A stretch of 30,631 nucleotides of DNA, taken from assembly GCA_031551045.1 (NCBI GenBank), contig JAVBOD010000056.1, forward strand, positions 1 to 30,631, given 5' to 3'. Numbering within the stretch: the stretch's first letter is position 1; each line of letters opens with the position of its first letter. Of the stretch, positions 15,927-23,418 are shown piece after piece. The DNA comes from JAVBOD01 sp031551045 (GTDB lineage: Bacteria > Bacteroidota > Bacteroidia > Bacteroidales > UBA932). Position numbers and translations under genes: made by a program. The notes below the pieces were generated by a model that did not search any database, was not told the DNA's origin, and saw only the letters and a list, made by a program, of their open reading frames with translations.

Positions 15927-16547
15927 TTAGAGTTGCAAATTTTTTAAAATGACTGTTACATTATTCTTTTTTCGTTCCGTGAAATATTGATGAATTTCTT
16001 TTTGCGACTTTTTTTGTTCCATGTCAAAGAAAATATGGCTTGCTATAACGGAAAAAACGTTTAACGATGCGATGTTCAGTACTAAGTCCCTGGCGGTGGT
16101 TTTTGCAATGTTTCCTTTTTTAATTTCCTGCTTTATTTCTTTCTCCCATTGCTCAAAAATGGTACCGATCCGGGGTAAAAGCGCTTTTATTAATCTGTTT
16201 TTACGGTCGGGGTTGGAAAGGATTTCTCCCAGCACAAATTGCGGTAATTGGGGGTTGGATGTCAAAAAGTCGAAATGTGTTTCCACTGCCAGCGCAATCT
16301 TTTTCAGGAAGGGAAGGTTCTTTTCTAAAATAAAGGCAAATGAATTGGCAAAGAGTTCTACTTTCTGGTCGAACACGGTATCGAATAAATTTTCTTTCGT
16401 TCGGAAATAATAATGCAGCATGGCATGGTTCACGCCGGCCATCCGGGCTATTTCCGTGGTGCGTGCCGCCGCATAGCCTTTGCTCAAAAACACTGTTTCG
16501 GCTGCGTTTAAAATAGCTTGCTCCGTAGTTGTATCCTTATTTCCCAT
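15927..16547 (-). CDS. TetR-family transcriptional regulator of the exporter operon
   Basis: A 206-residue protein from ATG 16547 (MGNKDTTTEQ); ATG 16556 would add three residues. The N-terminal TetR helix-turn-helix is clear: AILNAAETVFLSKGYAAARTTEIARMAGVNHAMLHYYFRTKENLFDTVF, given here as a span at residues 11-59. The C-terminal domain is a TetR_C-like helical bundle of about 140 residues. It is the first gene before tolC, as E. coli CecR precedes ybhGFSR. It is probably a ligand-responsive repressor of itself and the exporter. Confidence 0.92.
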   Translation of the reverse strand: MGNKDTTTEQAILNAAETVFLSKGYAAARTTEIARMAGVNHAMLHYYFRTKENLFDTVFDQKVELFANSFAFILEKNLPFLKKIALAVETHFDFLTSNPQLPQFVLGEILSNPDRKNRLIKALLPRIGTIFEQWEKEIKQEIKKGNIAKTTARDLVLNIASLNVFSVIASHIFFDMEQKKSQKEIHQYFTERKKNNVTVILKNLQL

Positions 16548-16593
16548 GATTATCAAAACGGGTTATCATTTTTGTTTAACAATTTTGTTAATA

Positions 16594-16623
16594 CAAAGGT
16601 AAACACTTTTTCTAATGTGCAAA
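16594..16623 (-). promoter_or_regulatory. Bacteroidota-type promoter for the tetR/exporter operon
   Basis: On the minus strand TTTG (complement of 16620-16623) is followed by 18 nt and TACCTTTG (complement of 16594-16601). The start codon of the regulator is about 40 nt downstream. Confidence 0.7.
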
Positions 16624-16665
16624 AAGAATTGATAATCTTTCTTGAATTCAGATTATCAATTCTTT
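16623..16665 (-). terminator. Hairpin terminator after the AsmA-like gene
   Basis: A perfect 16-bp inverted repeat (AAAGAATTGATAATCT at 16623-16638 against 16650-16665) has an 11-nt loop. On the minus strand it is followed by a short T-run. It separates the AsmA-like gene from the tetR promoter, whose -33 element begins at its edge; an added operator role is possible. Confidence 0.7.
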
Positions 16666-16708
16666 AAAGTCATTACATGCGGTTATGATATTCCTTGAGG
16701 AGAAAATA

Positions 16709-19390
16709 TTATTTTGTGCCGTCAACCAATTTCTGCGCTTGCTTCTCAGCTTCGTCATTCAGTTGTTGCGCTTTTTTCTGTGCTTCTTCTTTCATCTTTT
16801 TAGCCGTAGCTTCGGCTGTTTTCACCGCCGCTATTTTTGCTAACGGATTCGATGTTTTGTTGGCTTCGTCAATGAGCCTTTGCCCTTGTTTTTCTGCTTC
16901 AGCTACTAAATTTTCGCCGGCTTTCCGTGCTTCTTCTTTGATTTTTTCTACTTGCTTAGTCACTTCGGCGGATACTTTTTTAGTTACACTGTCTTTCACT
17001 ACATTTAATTTTTCCGTGGCAACGGCTGTTACTTGGTCGGTAATGCCTTTGGTATCGAGCGATACTTTCGGATTGGTGAAAGTGCCGCCTATTTTTACAT
17101 TGGCTGTGAGTTGTCCTAATTTTCCACCCAACGTATTTTGCGGCAAGTCGATTTTGGCCACATAATCTAAAGTCTGGTCAATGCCCGAAGAGCCGCTGAT
17201 ATTCATTTTGCCGAATCCCGATTTGATGTCGAAAGGCTTGGTAAATAATCGGCCTTGTTCGATGGTGAATCCTAAATTGAGATCTTTTGCAGAGAAGGAT
17301 GAAAGTTTGTCGTTGTTCAGCGATTTTGCCAACATATTTAATGCTGTAATATTGCTTATGCTTACATCGTTAGACGCTAAATTCCCGGCCCCGCCGAATG
17401 TTTCATAGATGGGGGAAAGATGTTCGTCTAATAATGTATTTACGTTTAATTTCATAGAGAAATTCCCTCCCAAACTTTCAAAGATAGGTGCAAATTTTTG
17501 TATCATACCAAAGGAACGGAATGCTTGTGCAAATGATACGTTTTTAATATCGATTCCAATATTTGTTTCGGGAGTCCTCGGATTCTTGGCGGTGCTGTAA
17601 TATCCATTGATTGCTAATGTTCCGCCCATGCTGTTGGCCGATAAATTCTTCATGTCGAGTTTACCGTCTTTTACTACGATGTCGCCGGCAACATTGGTCA
17701 TTTTCAGTTTGTCAAACAGTACTTCATTCAACCGTGCATTGATTGCAAAATCAATGTTTTTGGGAATTTCAAAGGCGGTTAATGTACTCGTATCCGCAGA
17801 GGGCGTTTCCGGTGTTTCCGGACTATCAGACATAAAATCATTTAAGTTGAGATGCTTCGAGGTCAACGCCAGCGAACCTTTCAATGTCTCGTTTTTCATC
17901 GCATAGGGGATGAAATTTTCCAAGCGTCCTGTTGCATAAAGGTCGTTGTCTCCGATTTTTACACTCAACGGATTCACTTCGACATAACGCGGGCTGAATT
18001 TCATAGCGGCATTATCGATTAAAACATCGGGCAACGAAGTGCTCTTATAAATCATATTGCTTAAGGTCAAACTGCCGTCGGCTTTAATGTTCTCATACTG
18101 TTCTTTTTCTATATCCTTCATGTTTCCGGCAAATGAAAGATCGGCCGCCAATAAACCGTTTAGCGACATGCCTTCATCCAGCGGATAAATATCTTTTACA
18201 TCACCTAAATCAATTTTTCCATGAGCCGCGCCGTTAAACGTGGCATTGCTAATCGGTGTCGTCAGATGAAGATTCAAATCGAACGGATTGCCGGCCATCT
18301 CGAAGTGAAATTTATTGACCGCTACTTTGGTTAAATCAAGATCTCCGCCGGGATTATCGGCGGCGATATCAATGGCAATATTATCTACCGATTTCGGTAA
18401 ATCGGGATATTGGAAACGGGCATTATCCACCTTTAATTTTACATCGAACGAAGGATAAATCTCGTCAATCATCTTTCCTTTAGCGGCGGCTGCCAGTGTT
18501 ACATTGCCGGATGCTTTGACGCCTTCGAAATCTTTCGCATAAATAGCCGGAATCAACGAAAGGATTTGCTTGAAGTCAATTGCCGGAGTATTCAGTTTAA
18601 TATCCATGTCGAAACCATTGTCAAGCATTGCTACCCATCCGTCGATAGTTGCTTCCAACGCATTCAGGCGGATGACATTATCTTTCAGCGTATATTTGTT
18701 TTCCTGAAAATCGGCAGCTACATCCATTTTCAAATCCACTGTTGCATTTGATAAATAGGGGATTTTATCCATAATGAACGTGAGCGCTGCAATACTGGCA
18801 TTGGTCTGCAAAGTAGTTTGGTCAGCAGTCATATCTCCCGAAAGCGTAAGATTAAGATCCTTCACGGAGGCGCCCATCTTGGCTTGTTCGTCGCGATACG
18901 AGAGGTTTGCATGTTGGATGCTTACATTCTTTAATTGCATTTTGAAGGAAGAAGTACCGGCCTCTTCTGCCGGAGTTTCTTCCGGAGTTTCGCTCTCTTT
19001 CATGATATCCCAGTTAGCTTTGCCGTCTTCCAATACCATGGCGTTAGCCGTCACTCGGTCCAATAATACGCGGCGGATTTCATACCCACTATCGCCGAAT
19101 AAACTTTTTATATTAATAGTTGCTGCAATTTCTTTCGCGGCAATCAACGTGTCGCCTTCAAATTCGTTGATGCCGATGATGGAAATATTCTTCAGGCTGA
19201 CGCTTGCGTTGGGAAAATTACGAATAAAACTAAGGCTTAGCTTCTCAAAATCAAGTTTCGCATTCAGCATACTGTTAGCCTCTCTTTTTACGATTTCTAT
19301 AATCTTTCCTTGAAAAGCAAAAGGTAGAATCAATAGTAGTAGAAATAATACACCAATGGTGATACCGGTAATTTTTAAAAACTTTTTCAT
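16709..19390 (-). CDS. AsmA-like protein with C-terminal helical tail
   Basis: An 893-residue protein. It has one N-terminal membrane helix (ITGITIGVLFLLLLILPFAF) followed by a very long beta-rich body. The AsmA N-terminal hallmark is visible in LDFEKLSLSFIRNFPNASVSLKNISIIG. The C-terminal AsmA region (about 590-790) contains ALNMLAKSLNNDKLSSFSAKDLNLGFTIEQGR. AsmA/YhdP/TamB-type proteins bridge the envelope and are implicated in phospholipid transport to the outer membrane. The last 100 residues are lysine-, glutamate- and alanine-rich helix (EEARKAGENLVAEAEKQGQ and similar), which is typical of Bacteroidota members. It is monocistronic, ended by the hairpin at 16623-16665. Confidence 0.88.
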   Translation of the reverse strand: MKKFLKITGITIGVLFLLLLILPFAFQGKIIEIVKREANSMLNAKLDFEKLSLSFIRNFPNASVSLKNISIIGINEFEGDTLIAAKEIAATINIKSLFGDSGYEIRRVLLDRVTANAMVLEDGKANWDIMKESETPEETPAEEAGTSSFKMQLKNVSIQHANLSYRDEQAKMGASVKDLNLTLSGDMTADQTTLQTNASIAALTFIMDKIPYLSNATVDLKMDVAADFQENKYTLKDNVIRLNALEATIDGWVAMLDNGFDMDIKLNTPAIDFKQILSLIPAIYAKDFEGVKASGNVTLAAAAKGKMIDEIYPSFDVKLKVDNARFQYPDLPKSVDNIAIDIAADNPGGDLDLTKVAVNKFHFEMAGNPFDLNLHLTTPISNATFNGAAHGKIDLGDVKDIYPLDEGMSLNGLLAADLSFAGNMKDIEKEQYENIKADGSLTLSNMIYKSTSLPDVLIDNAAMKFSPRYVEVNPLSVKIGDNDLYATGRLENFIPYAMKNETLKGSLALTSKHLNLNDFMSDSPETPETPSADTSTLTAFEIPKNIDFAINARLNEVLFDKLKMTNVAGDIVVKDGKLDMKNLSANSMGGTLAINGYYSTAKNPRTPETNIGIDIKNVSFAQAFRSFGMIQKFAPIFESLGGNFSMKLNVNTLLDEHLSPIYETFGGAGNLASNDVSISNITALNMLAKSLNNDKLSSFSAKDLNLGFTIEQGRLFTKPFDIKSGFGKMNISGSSGIDQTLDYVAKIDLPQNTLGGKLGQLTANVKIGGTFTNPKVSLDTKGITDQVTAVATEKLNVVKDSVTKKVSAEVTKQVEKIKEEARKAGENLVAEAEKQGQRLIDEANKTSNPLAKIAAVKTAEATAKKMKEEAQKKAQQLNDEAEKQAQKLVDGTK

Positions 19391-19537
19391 ATGTTTATTT
19401 TCTAATTATTAGCACGTTATTTATTTACAAAGATGCGGAAAAATGCTTAAAAATCCAATTTTATTATTGGCCAAATAATAAATCGCGCAAAAAATATTCC
19501 AAAAAAAGAGCGACCTTTGTCGGGAATTTTTATTGAA

Positions 19538-20149
19538 ATGAAAAATATAAAGACTATTATTTTTGATATGGGCGGCGTGTTGCTTGATTTACATATGGAG
19601 AATTGTTTAAAAGCTTTTGCCGATATAGGGTTCCCGGAATTCTCGAAATATATTGATCCGTATGCTCAGCAAGGTTTCTTTTTATTGCTGGAACAAGGAA
19701 AAATAACGGGTGAAGAGTTTTGCGACGAGATCCGGCGGCTATCGGGCAAACCCATAACCAATGCCGATATTATTCATGCGTTGGAGCAATTTGCCGAAAG
19801 TATTCCGGCATATAAGCTTACAATGCTGCTGGAGTTGCGGAAAAAATATCAGGTCTTTATGCTGAGTAATTGTAATGATATTACTATCGATTATTTGAAA
19901 AAAACGGAGTTCGCTAAACAAGGGCTTTCTATCGATGATTATTTCGACCGTCTTTATTTGTCTTATAAAATGGGATGCACTAAACCCGATCCGTTGATTT
20001 TTCAAAAACTGATTGCCGATAGCGGTATCCGCCCGGAAGAAACGCTTTTTTTAGACGACGGCCCGAAAAATATATTGACGGCGAATGAATTAGGATTTAA
20101 AACCTATCTGGTAAAACCACAAGAAGATTTTCGGCACTTGTTTTTTTAA
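19538..20149 (+). CDS. HAD-superfamily hydrolase, subfamily IA
   Basis: A 203-residue protein from ATG 19538 (MKNIKTIIFD). An in-frame TTG at 19517 lies within an ACCTTTG sequence that could be the -7 element, so it is unlikely to be the start. Motif I is FDMGGVLLD with nucleophile D10, motif II is MLSNCN, motif III is KMGCTKPDP, and motif IV is FLDDGPKN. The helical cap lies between motifs I and II. The second Asp of DxD is glycine (D10-M-G12), as in YihX-like and related HADs, so it may be a phosphatase or a dehalogenase-like enzyme. The substrate is unknown. Confidence 0.88.
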   Translation: MKNIKTIIFDMGGVLLDLHMENCLKAFADIGFPEFSKYIDPYAQQGFFLLLEQGKITGEEFCDEIRRLSGKPITNADIIHALEQFAESIPAYKLTMLLELRKKYQVFMLSNCNDITIDYLKKTEFAKQGLSIDDYFDRLYLSYKMGCTKPDPLIFQKLIADSGIRPEETLFLDDGPKNILTANELGFKTYLVKPQEDFRHLFF

Positions 20150-20226
20150 CACATAGGATTCTTTTTAAGGAATGATTTTTGTGCTTTTATACATGTACCA
20201 TTAATTATTTTTACTTGTTGCTTTGT

Positions 20227-20568
20227 ATGATTGCAATTGTCTTTAAACTCTTGATTTCTACCGTGGCTGTGTATGCTACGGCCGCAATTCTTCCCGGAAT
20301 TGCTATTAAAAATTTTGTATCGGCTATCGGGGTGGCCATTATCTTGGCTTTGTTAAATACCTTTCTGAAGCCGGTCTTGGTTTTTTTATCATTTCCCATC
20401 ACCGTGCTCACACTTGGTTTGTTTTTGTTGATAATTGATACGTTAATTGTATTAATTGCCGGAAAATTGTTGAGCGGTTTTAAAGTCGATGGTTTTTGGT
20501 GGGCCCTTTTATTTGGTATTATCATGTCGCTAATCTCATCGGCCTTAAATTGGATGTTTGAGATGTAA
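20227..20568 (+). CDS. Phage holin family IV-like small membrane protein
   Basis: A 113-residue protein from ATG 20227 (MIAIVFKLLI); the frame opens at 20179, but the extra residues are unlike the family. Four hydrophobic helices cover most of it: IVFKLLISTVAVYATAAI, AIGVAIILALLNTFL, FLSFPITVLTLGLFLLIIDTL and FWWALLFGIIMSLISS. The pattern LPGIAIKNF...A...A.LN.FLKPVL..L.FPIT.LTLGLF..IID matches the PF04020-type family of small membrane proteins. These are chromosomal and mostly not associated with phage, as here. The function is unknown. Confidence 0.88.
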   Translation: MIAIVFKLLISTVAVYATAAILPGIAIKNFVSAIGVAIILALLNTFLKPVLVFLSFPITVLTLGLFLLIIDTLIVLIAGKLLSGFKVDGFWWALLFGIIMSLISSALNWMFEM

Positions 20569-20593
20569 AATTCTTTGTGTTTTTAAGTAGAAG

Positions 20594-20640
20594 GATGGCA
20601 ACGGGAAGGGCTTTCGTTGCCATCATTGTTTTGTTTTTTC
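20594..20640 (+). terminator. Rho-independent terminator after the holin-like gene
   Basis: The perfect 10-bp stem GATGGCAACG (20594-20603) / CGTTGCCATC (20615-20624) has an 11-nt loop and is followed by a T-rich tract (ATTGTTTTGTTTTTT). The -33 element of the next promoter lies within that tract. Confidence 0.85.
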
Positions 20641-20659
20641 AACAATTTTCTTATCTTTG
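20630..20659 (+). promoter_or_regulatory. Bacteroidota-type promoter for the lysine-fermentation operon
   Basis: TTTG at 20630-20633, an 18-nt spacer and TATCTTTG at 20652-20659. Transcription should begin near 20666, leaving a leader of about 290 nt before the CoA-transferase gene. Confidence 0.65.
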
Positions 20660-20957
20660 CAAAATAAAAGCATTTTTATAAAACCCATGAAACATAAGAA
20701 AATAATATTTAACCCATCTGTTGCAGGGCAGCGCTTTGCAAAGTATTACAGAGGTTATTTTCTTCCTGTTTCGGAAGTCCGGCACGAGGTTTTCGACACC
20801 TTTCCTGCTTTCTAAAAGCAAGATTTTCTTTCGGAAGCTCTTTTATCATTTACTACCGCTATTACAACTTTGCAAAGAAAATCTTCTTTTCAAGGATGCT
20901 CTTTATGTGCTTTAAATTGGTACATTAACATATTGGTATATTAATACATTGGATTTT
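20660..20957 (+). other. Long untranslated leader of the lysine operon
   Basis: About 290 nt between the predicted start site and ATG 20958. It holds a 42-codon frame (20687-20815; MKHKKIIFNPSVAGQRFAKY...), a 12-bp inverted repeat (AAGATTTTCTTT at 20820-20831 against 20875-20886), two TTTGCAAA palindromes, and a 16-nt tandem repeat just before the gene (ATTGGTACATTAACAT at 20916-20931, then ATTGGTATATTAATAC). I do not recognise a lysine riboswitch or other known leader element. It could be a regulatory leader or the remains of a small gene. Confidence 0.4.
20687..20815 (+). CDS. Small hypothetical ORF in the lysine-operon leader
   Basis: A 42-codon frame starting ATG at 20687, 21-28 nt after the predicted transcription start. 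The peptide starts MKHKKIIFNPSVAGQR and ends VRHEVFDTFPAF. It has no similarity I recognise and is too short to judge by codon use. It could be a leader peptide, a remnant of a longer gene or chance. Confidence 0.2.
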   Translation: MKHKKIIFNPSVAGQRFAKYYRGYFLPVSEVRHEVFDTFPAF

Positions 20958-21605
20958 ATGAATAAACAAATTACACCGGAACAAGCCGCTGCTAAAGTGA
21001 AAAGCGGCATGACCGTGATGATTGGCGGTTTTTTGGCTAACGGCAGTCCGCACAGGATTATTGAATGCCTGCTGCAGAGTAACGTGCGCGACCTCACGCT
21101 CATTGCTAGCGATTCGGCTTTCCCCGACAAGGGCCTTGGCCGGCTGATTGCGAACAAACAAGTGAAAAAACTGATTACCTCGCATGCCGGCACCAATCCG
21201 TTGGTGGCAGAGCAAATGAATGCCGGAACATTGGAAGTGGAATTCGTTCCGCAGGGCACGTTAGTCGAGTGTATCCGCGCGGCGGGTGCGGGCTTGGGCG
21301 GCGTGTTGACGCCTACCGGGCTGGGAACCATGGTCGAAAAAGGCAAGCAAAAAATCACGGTGGACGGGAAAGAATATTTACTGGAAAAACCCGTGCGTGC
21401 CGATATGGCACTGCTGTCGGCCAGTTTAGGCGATGCGAGCGGTAATCTTATTTACAAAGGCACCTCGCAAAATACGAACCCGCTGATGGCTACCGCTGCC
21501 GATATAGTAATCGCCGAAGTGGGCGAATTAGTCGAAACAGGAAGCCTTTCGCCCGAACAGGTGCACACGCCGGGGATATTTGTGGATTACATGGTAAAAG
21601 GGTGA
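20958..21605 (+). CDS. atoD: Acetoacetate CoA-transferase, alpha subunit (AtoD-like)
   Basis: A 215-residue protein from ATG 20958; the TTG at 20951 is in the tandem repeat and not favoured. The family-I CoA-transferase alpha pattern is well kept: GMTVMIGGFLANGSPHRIIE, LTLIASDSAFPDKGLGRL, VKKLITSHAGTNP, FVPQGTLVECIRAAGAGLGG and LTPTGLGTMVEKGKQ. It resembles E. coli AtoD over its whole length. In lysine fermentation this enzyme moves CoA between acetoacetate and butyryl-CoA or acetyl-CoA. The catalytic glutamate is on the beta subunit (AtoA), which is not next to it and not in this window. It may lie at the far end of the cluster, as the subunits are split in some Bacteroidales. Confidence 0.92.
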   Translation: MNKQITPEQAAAKVKSGMTVMIGGFLANGSPHRIIECLLQSNVRDLTLIASDSAFPDKGLGRLIANKQVKKLITSHAGTNPLVAEQMNAGTLEVEFVPQGTLVECIRAAGAGLGGVLTPTGLGTMVEKGKQKITVDGKEYLLEKPVRADMALLSASLGDASGNLIYKGTSQNTNPLMATAADIVIAEVGELVETGSLSPEQVHTPGIFVDYMVKG

Positions 21606-21683
21606 AAAGGTAAAAAGGTTCAAGGCGAAAGGTACAAGGTGAGACAAGTGCCACCAAGTACCGAGCACCATTTACCCGGTACC
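21606..21683. repeat. GGTACAAGGTG hairpin repeat, copy A
   Basis: Purine-rich AAGGTAAAAAGGT sequence leads into GGTACAAGGTG, then CACCAAGTACC and CACC...GGTACC. It forms an imperfect hairpin in the gap between atoD and kal. A related copy follows kdd at 25790. Confidence 0.65.
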
Positions 21684-21731
21684 AAATAATAAAATAGCAA
21701 GGCGAAATTAATTAATAAACGAAATTTAAAT

Positions 21732-22124
21732 ATGGAAAAGAAAATAATATCTACTATCCGCACCCGCATGAGTGCGCACGATGCCCACTACGGTGGCAAT
21801 CTGGTGGACGGCGCTAAAATGTTGCAACTTTTTGGAGACGTGGCTACCGAATTATTGATTATTCATGACGGCGACGAAGGCCTGTTCTGTGCTTATGACA
21901 ACATAGAATTTCTATCGCCTGTATATGCCGGCGACTACATTGAAGCAGTGGGCGAAATTACGAGTATCGGCAATACCTCGCGCAAAATGACGTTCGAAGC
22001 ACGTAAAATAATTGTGCCGCGCACCGACATTTCACCTTCGGCGGCTGATGTATTATCCGAACCGATTGTGGTGTGCCGCGCTAGCGGAACCTGCGTCGTG
22101 CCGAAAAATTGTCAACGGAAATAA
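21732..22124 (+). CDS. kal: 3-aminobutyryl-CoA ammonia lyase
   Basis: A 130-residue hotdog-fold protein of the right length for Kal. Recognisable family segments are RTRMSAHDAHYGGNLVDGA, LFCAYDNIEFLSPVYAGDYIEAVGEI and GNTSRKMTFEARKI, the last two forming the central hotdog sheet. The enzyme removes ammonia from L-3-aminobutyryl-CoA to give crotonyl-CoA, the product of Kce being its substrate. It is cytosolic. In typical clusters kal abuts kce, while here an ATPase gene separates them. Confidence 0.92.
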   Translation: MEKKIISTIRTRMSAHDAHYGGNLVDGAKMLQLFGDVATELLIIHDGDEGLFCAYDNIEFLSPVYAGDYIEAVGEITSIGNTSRKMTFEARKIIVPRTDISPSAADVLSEPIVVCRASGTCVVPKNCQRK

Positions 22125-22126
22125 GT

Positions 22127-22157
22127 TTTGAAATAGTCGAAATTAAACATATCTTTG
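22127..22157 (+). promoter_or_regulatory. Strong Bacteroidota-type promoter for the ATPase gene
   Basis: TTTG at 22127-22130, a 19-nt spacer and TATCTTTG at 22150-22157 match the consensus exactly. The start site should fall near 22164, inside the tandem palindrome, giving a leader of about 60 nt. Confidence 0.8.
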
Positions 22158-22161
22158 CATT

Positions 22162-22195
22162 ATACCATTTGGTATAATACCATTTGGTATAATAC
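22162..22195. repeat. Tandem palindromic operator-like repeat
   Basis: The 15-nt unit ATACCATTTGGTATA occurs twice head to tail (22162-22176, 22177-22191) with ATAC beginning a third. Each unit is itself palindromic (ATACCA/TGGTAT). It overlaps the predicted transcription start, the classic place for a repressor operator. Confidence 0.8.
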
Positions 22196-22223
22196 TTAGA
22201 AGTATAGTTTTAATTATTTAAAA

Positions 22224-23396
22224 ATGAAGAAAATAGTTATCGAAAGTTCGCCTTTTCTGTTTGGAAAAACCGTGGCCGAAAGTGGTTTTATAAACCGGAC
22301 ACAGGATATGGATCACTTGTGGCTTAACATGCGTAGCAGTATTAATACAATACTAATATCGCCGCGCCGCTGGGGAAAATCGTCTTTGGTGGAGCATACA
22401 GCTTATGTACACCGGAACAACAAACAGGTAAAGTGGTGTTTTATCGATATGTTTTCTATAAGGAGTGAACACGATTTTTATGAACATTTAAGCAAAGCGC
22501 TGATTAAGGCAACTTCTTCAAAATGGGAAGACTGGGTGAAAAGTACAAAGATGCTTTTTAAACAGATTGTCCCCAAAATAAGCATGGGTATTGATCCCGA
22601 ACATGATTTCTCCATTTCTTTTGATTGGAAAGATGTGGAAAAAAATAAAGAAGAAATTTTAAACTTACCCCAGAAAATTGCCGAAAAGCAAAAGATTCAA
22701 TTGGTAGTATGCATTGATGAATTTCAGAATATGCACAAATTTAACGATGCGGAAGAATTTGAAAAAATACTGCGTTCTTATTGGCAACGTCATAAAAAAG
22801 TGAGCTATTGTTTGTATGGTAGCAAGCGGACTTTGATGGCCGAGATTTTCAATAAGAAAAACAGGGCTTTTTATCGTTTTGGCGATGTTATGATGCTGAA
22901 AAAAATCGATACGGAACACTGGTTGCCTTTTATTATAGATAGTTTTAAAGAAACCAAGAAGACGATAACGCAACCGTTTGCCCAAAAAATCGTACAGTTG
23001 ATGAAAAACCATCCGTACTATGTGCAACAATTATCGCATTATGTTTGGGAAGCTACGGTATCGGAGGTAAGCGTAGCCGTTTTACGACATGCAACAGGAC
23101 GAATGTTAGAGGCCAATCAGGCATTTTACCAATCGGAAACCGAAAAATTGAGCACTACGCAAATTAATTTGCTGAAAGCGATTCTAAAGGGAGTAGAACA
23201 GTTGACTGCTATGAAAACGTTGCAGGAATATCAGATTGGCACTCCGCGAAACGTGTCAAAAAACATCACGATACTGGAGAAAAATGATTTCATTGAAAAA
23301 ACAGGCAAGCGGATAGAGTTGATAGACCCAGCGTTTGAGCTATGGTTCCGGAAATATTATACAGACGAAAATATTGACCGGATGTTTGAATTGTAA
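22224..23396 (+). CDS. AAA/STAND-like ATPase with C-terminal winged helix (archaeal-ATPase type)
   Basis: A 390-residue protein. It opens with VIESSPFLFGKTVAESGFINR, an N-terminal strand typical of this family. The P-loop variant SPRRWGKSSL has K52, and Walker B is LVVCIDEFQNM with D165 and E166; the sensor region is YCLYGSKRTLMAEIF. After about residue 310 comes a winged-helix-like segment (QINLLKAILKG...GTPRNVSKNITILEKNDFIEK) ending in FELWFRKYY. Family members are orphan P-loop proteins, often mobile, with unknown targets; some are toxin- or defence-like. It has its own promoter and operator-like repeats, and splits kal from kce. No role in lysine metabolism is known. Confidence 0.85.
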   Translation: MKKIVIESSPFLFGKTVAESGFINRTQDMDHLWLNMRSSINTILISPRRWGKSSLVEHTAYVHRNNKQVKWCFIDMFSIRSEHDFYEHLSKALIKATSSKWEDWVKSTKMLFKQIVPKISMGIDPEHDFSISFDWKDVEKNKEEILNLPQKIAEKQKIQLVVCIDEFQNMHKFNDAEEFEKILRSYWQRHKKVSYCLYGSKRTLMAEIFNKKNRAFYRFGDVMMLKKIDTEHWLPFIIDSFKETKKTITQPFAQKIVQLMKNHPYYVQQLSHYVWEATVSEVSVAVLRHATGRMLEANQAFYQSETEKLSTTQINLLKAILKGVEQLTAMKTLQEYQIGTPRNVSKNITILEKNDFIEKTGKRIELIDPAFELWFRKYYTDENIDRMFEL

Positions 23397-23418
23397 GTAA
23401 TATTTAAAATGTAACATT

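Noticed and set aside
20227..20568. Holin-like gene as a sign of a prophage
   Set aside because: No other phage gene is near, and this family of four-helix proteins is common on chromosomes outside phages.
20721..20915. 64-codon plus-strand frame in the leader
   Set aside because: Its composition (many Phe, Leu, Ser, Lys) is that of AT-rich non-coding sequence and it overlaps the inverted repeat; no known domain.
20660..20957. A possible lysine riboswitch in the lysine-operon leader
   Set aside because: I could not find the conserved L-box blocks, so only a generic leader is claimed. A covariance-model search would settle it.
22162..22195. Tandem repeat as a CRISPR remnant
   Set aside because: The units are 15 nt and directly abutted, with no spacers; no cas genes are near. 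An operator fits better.
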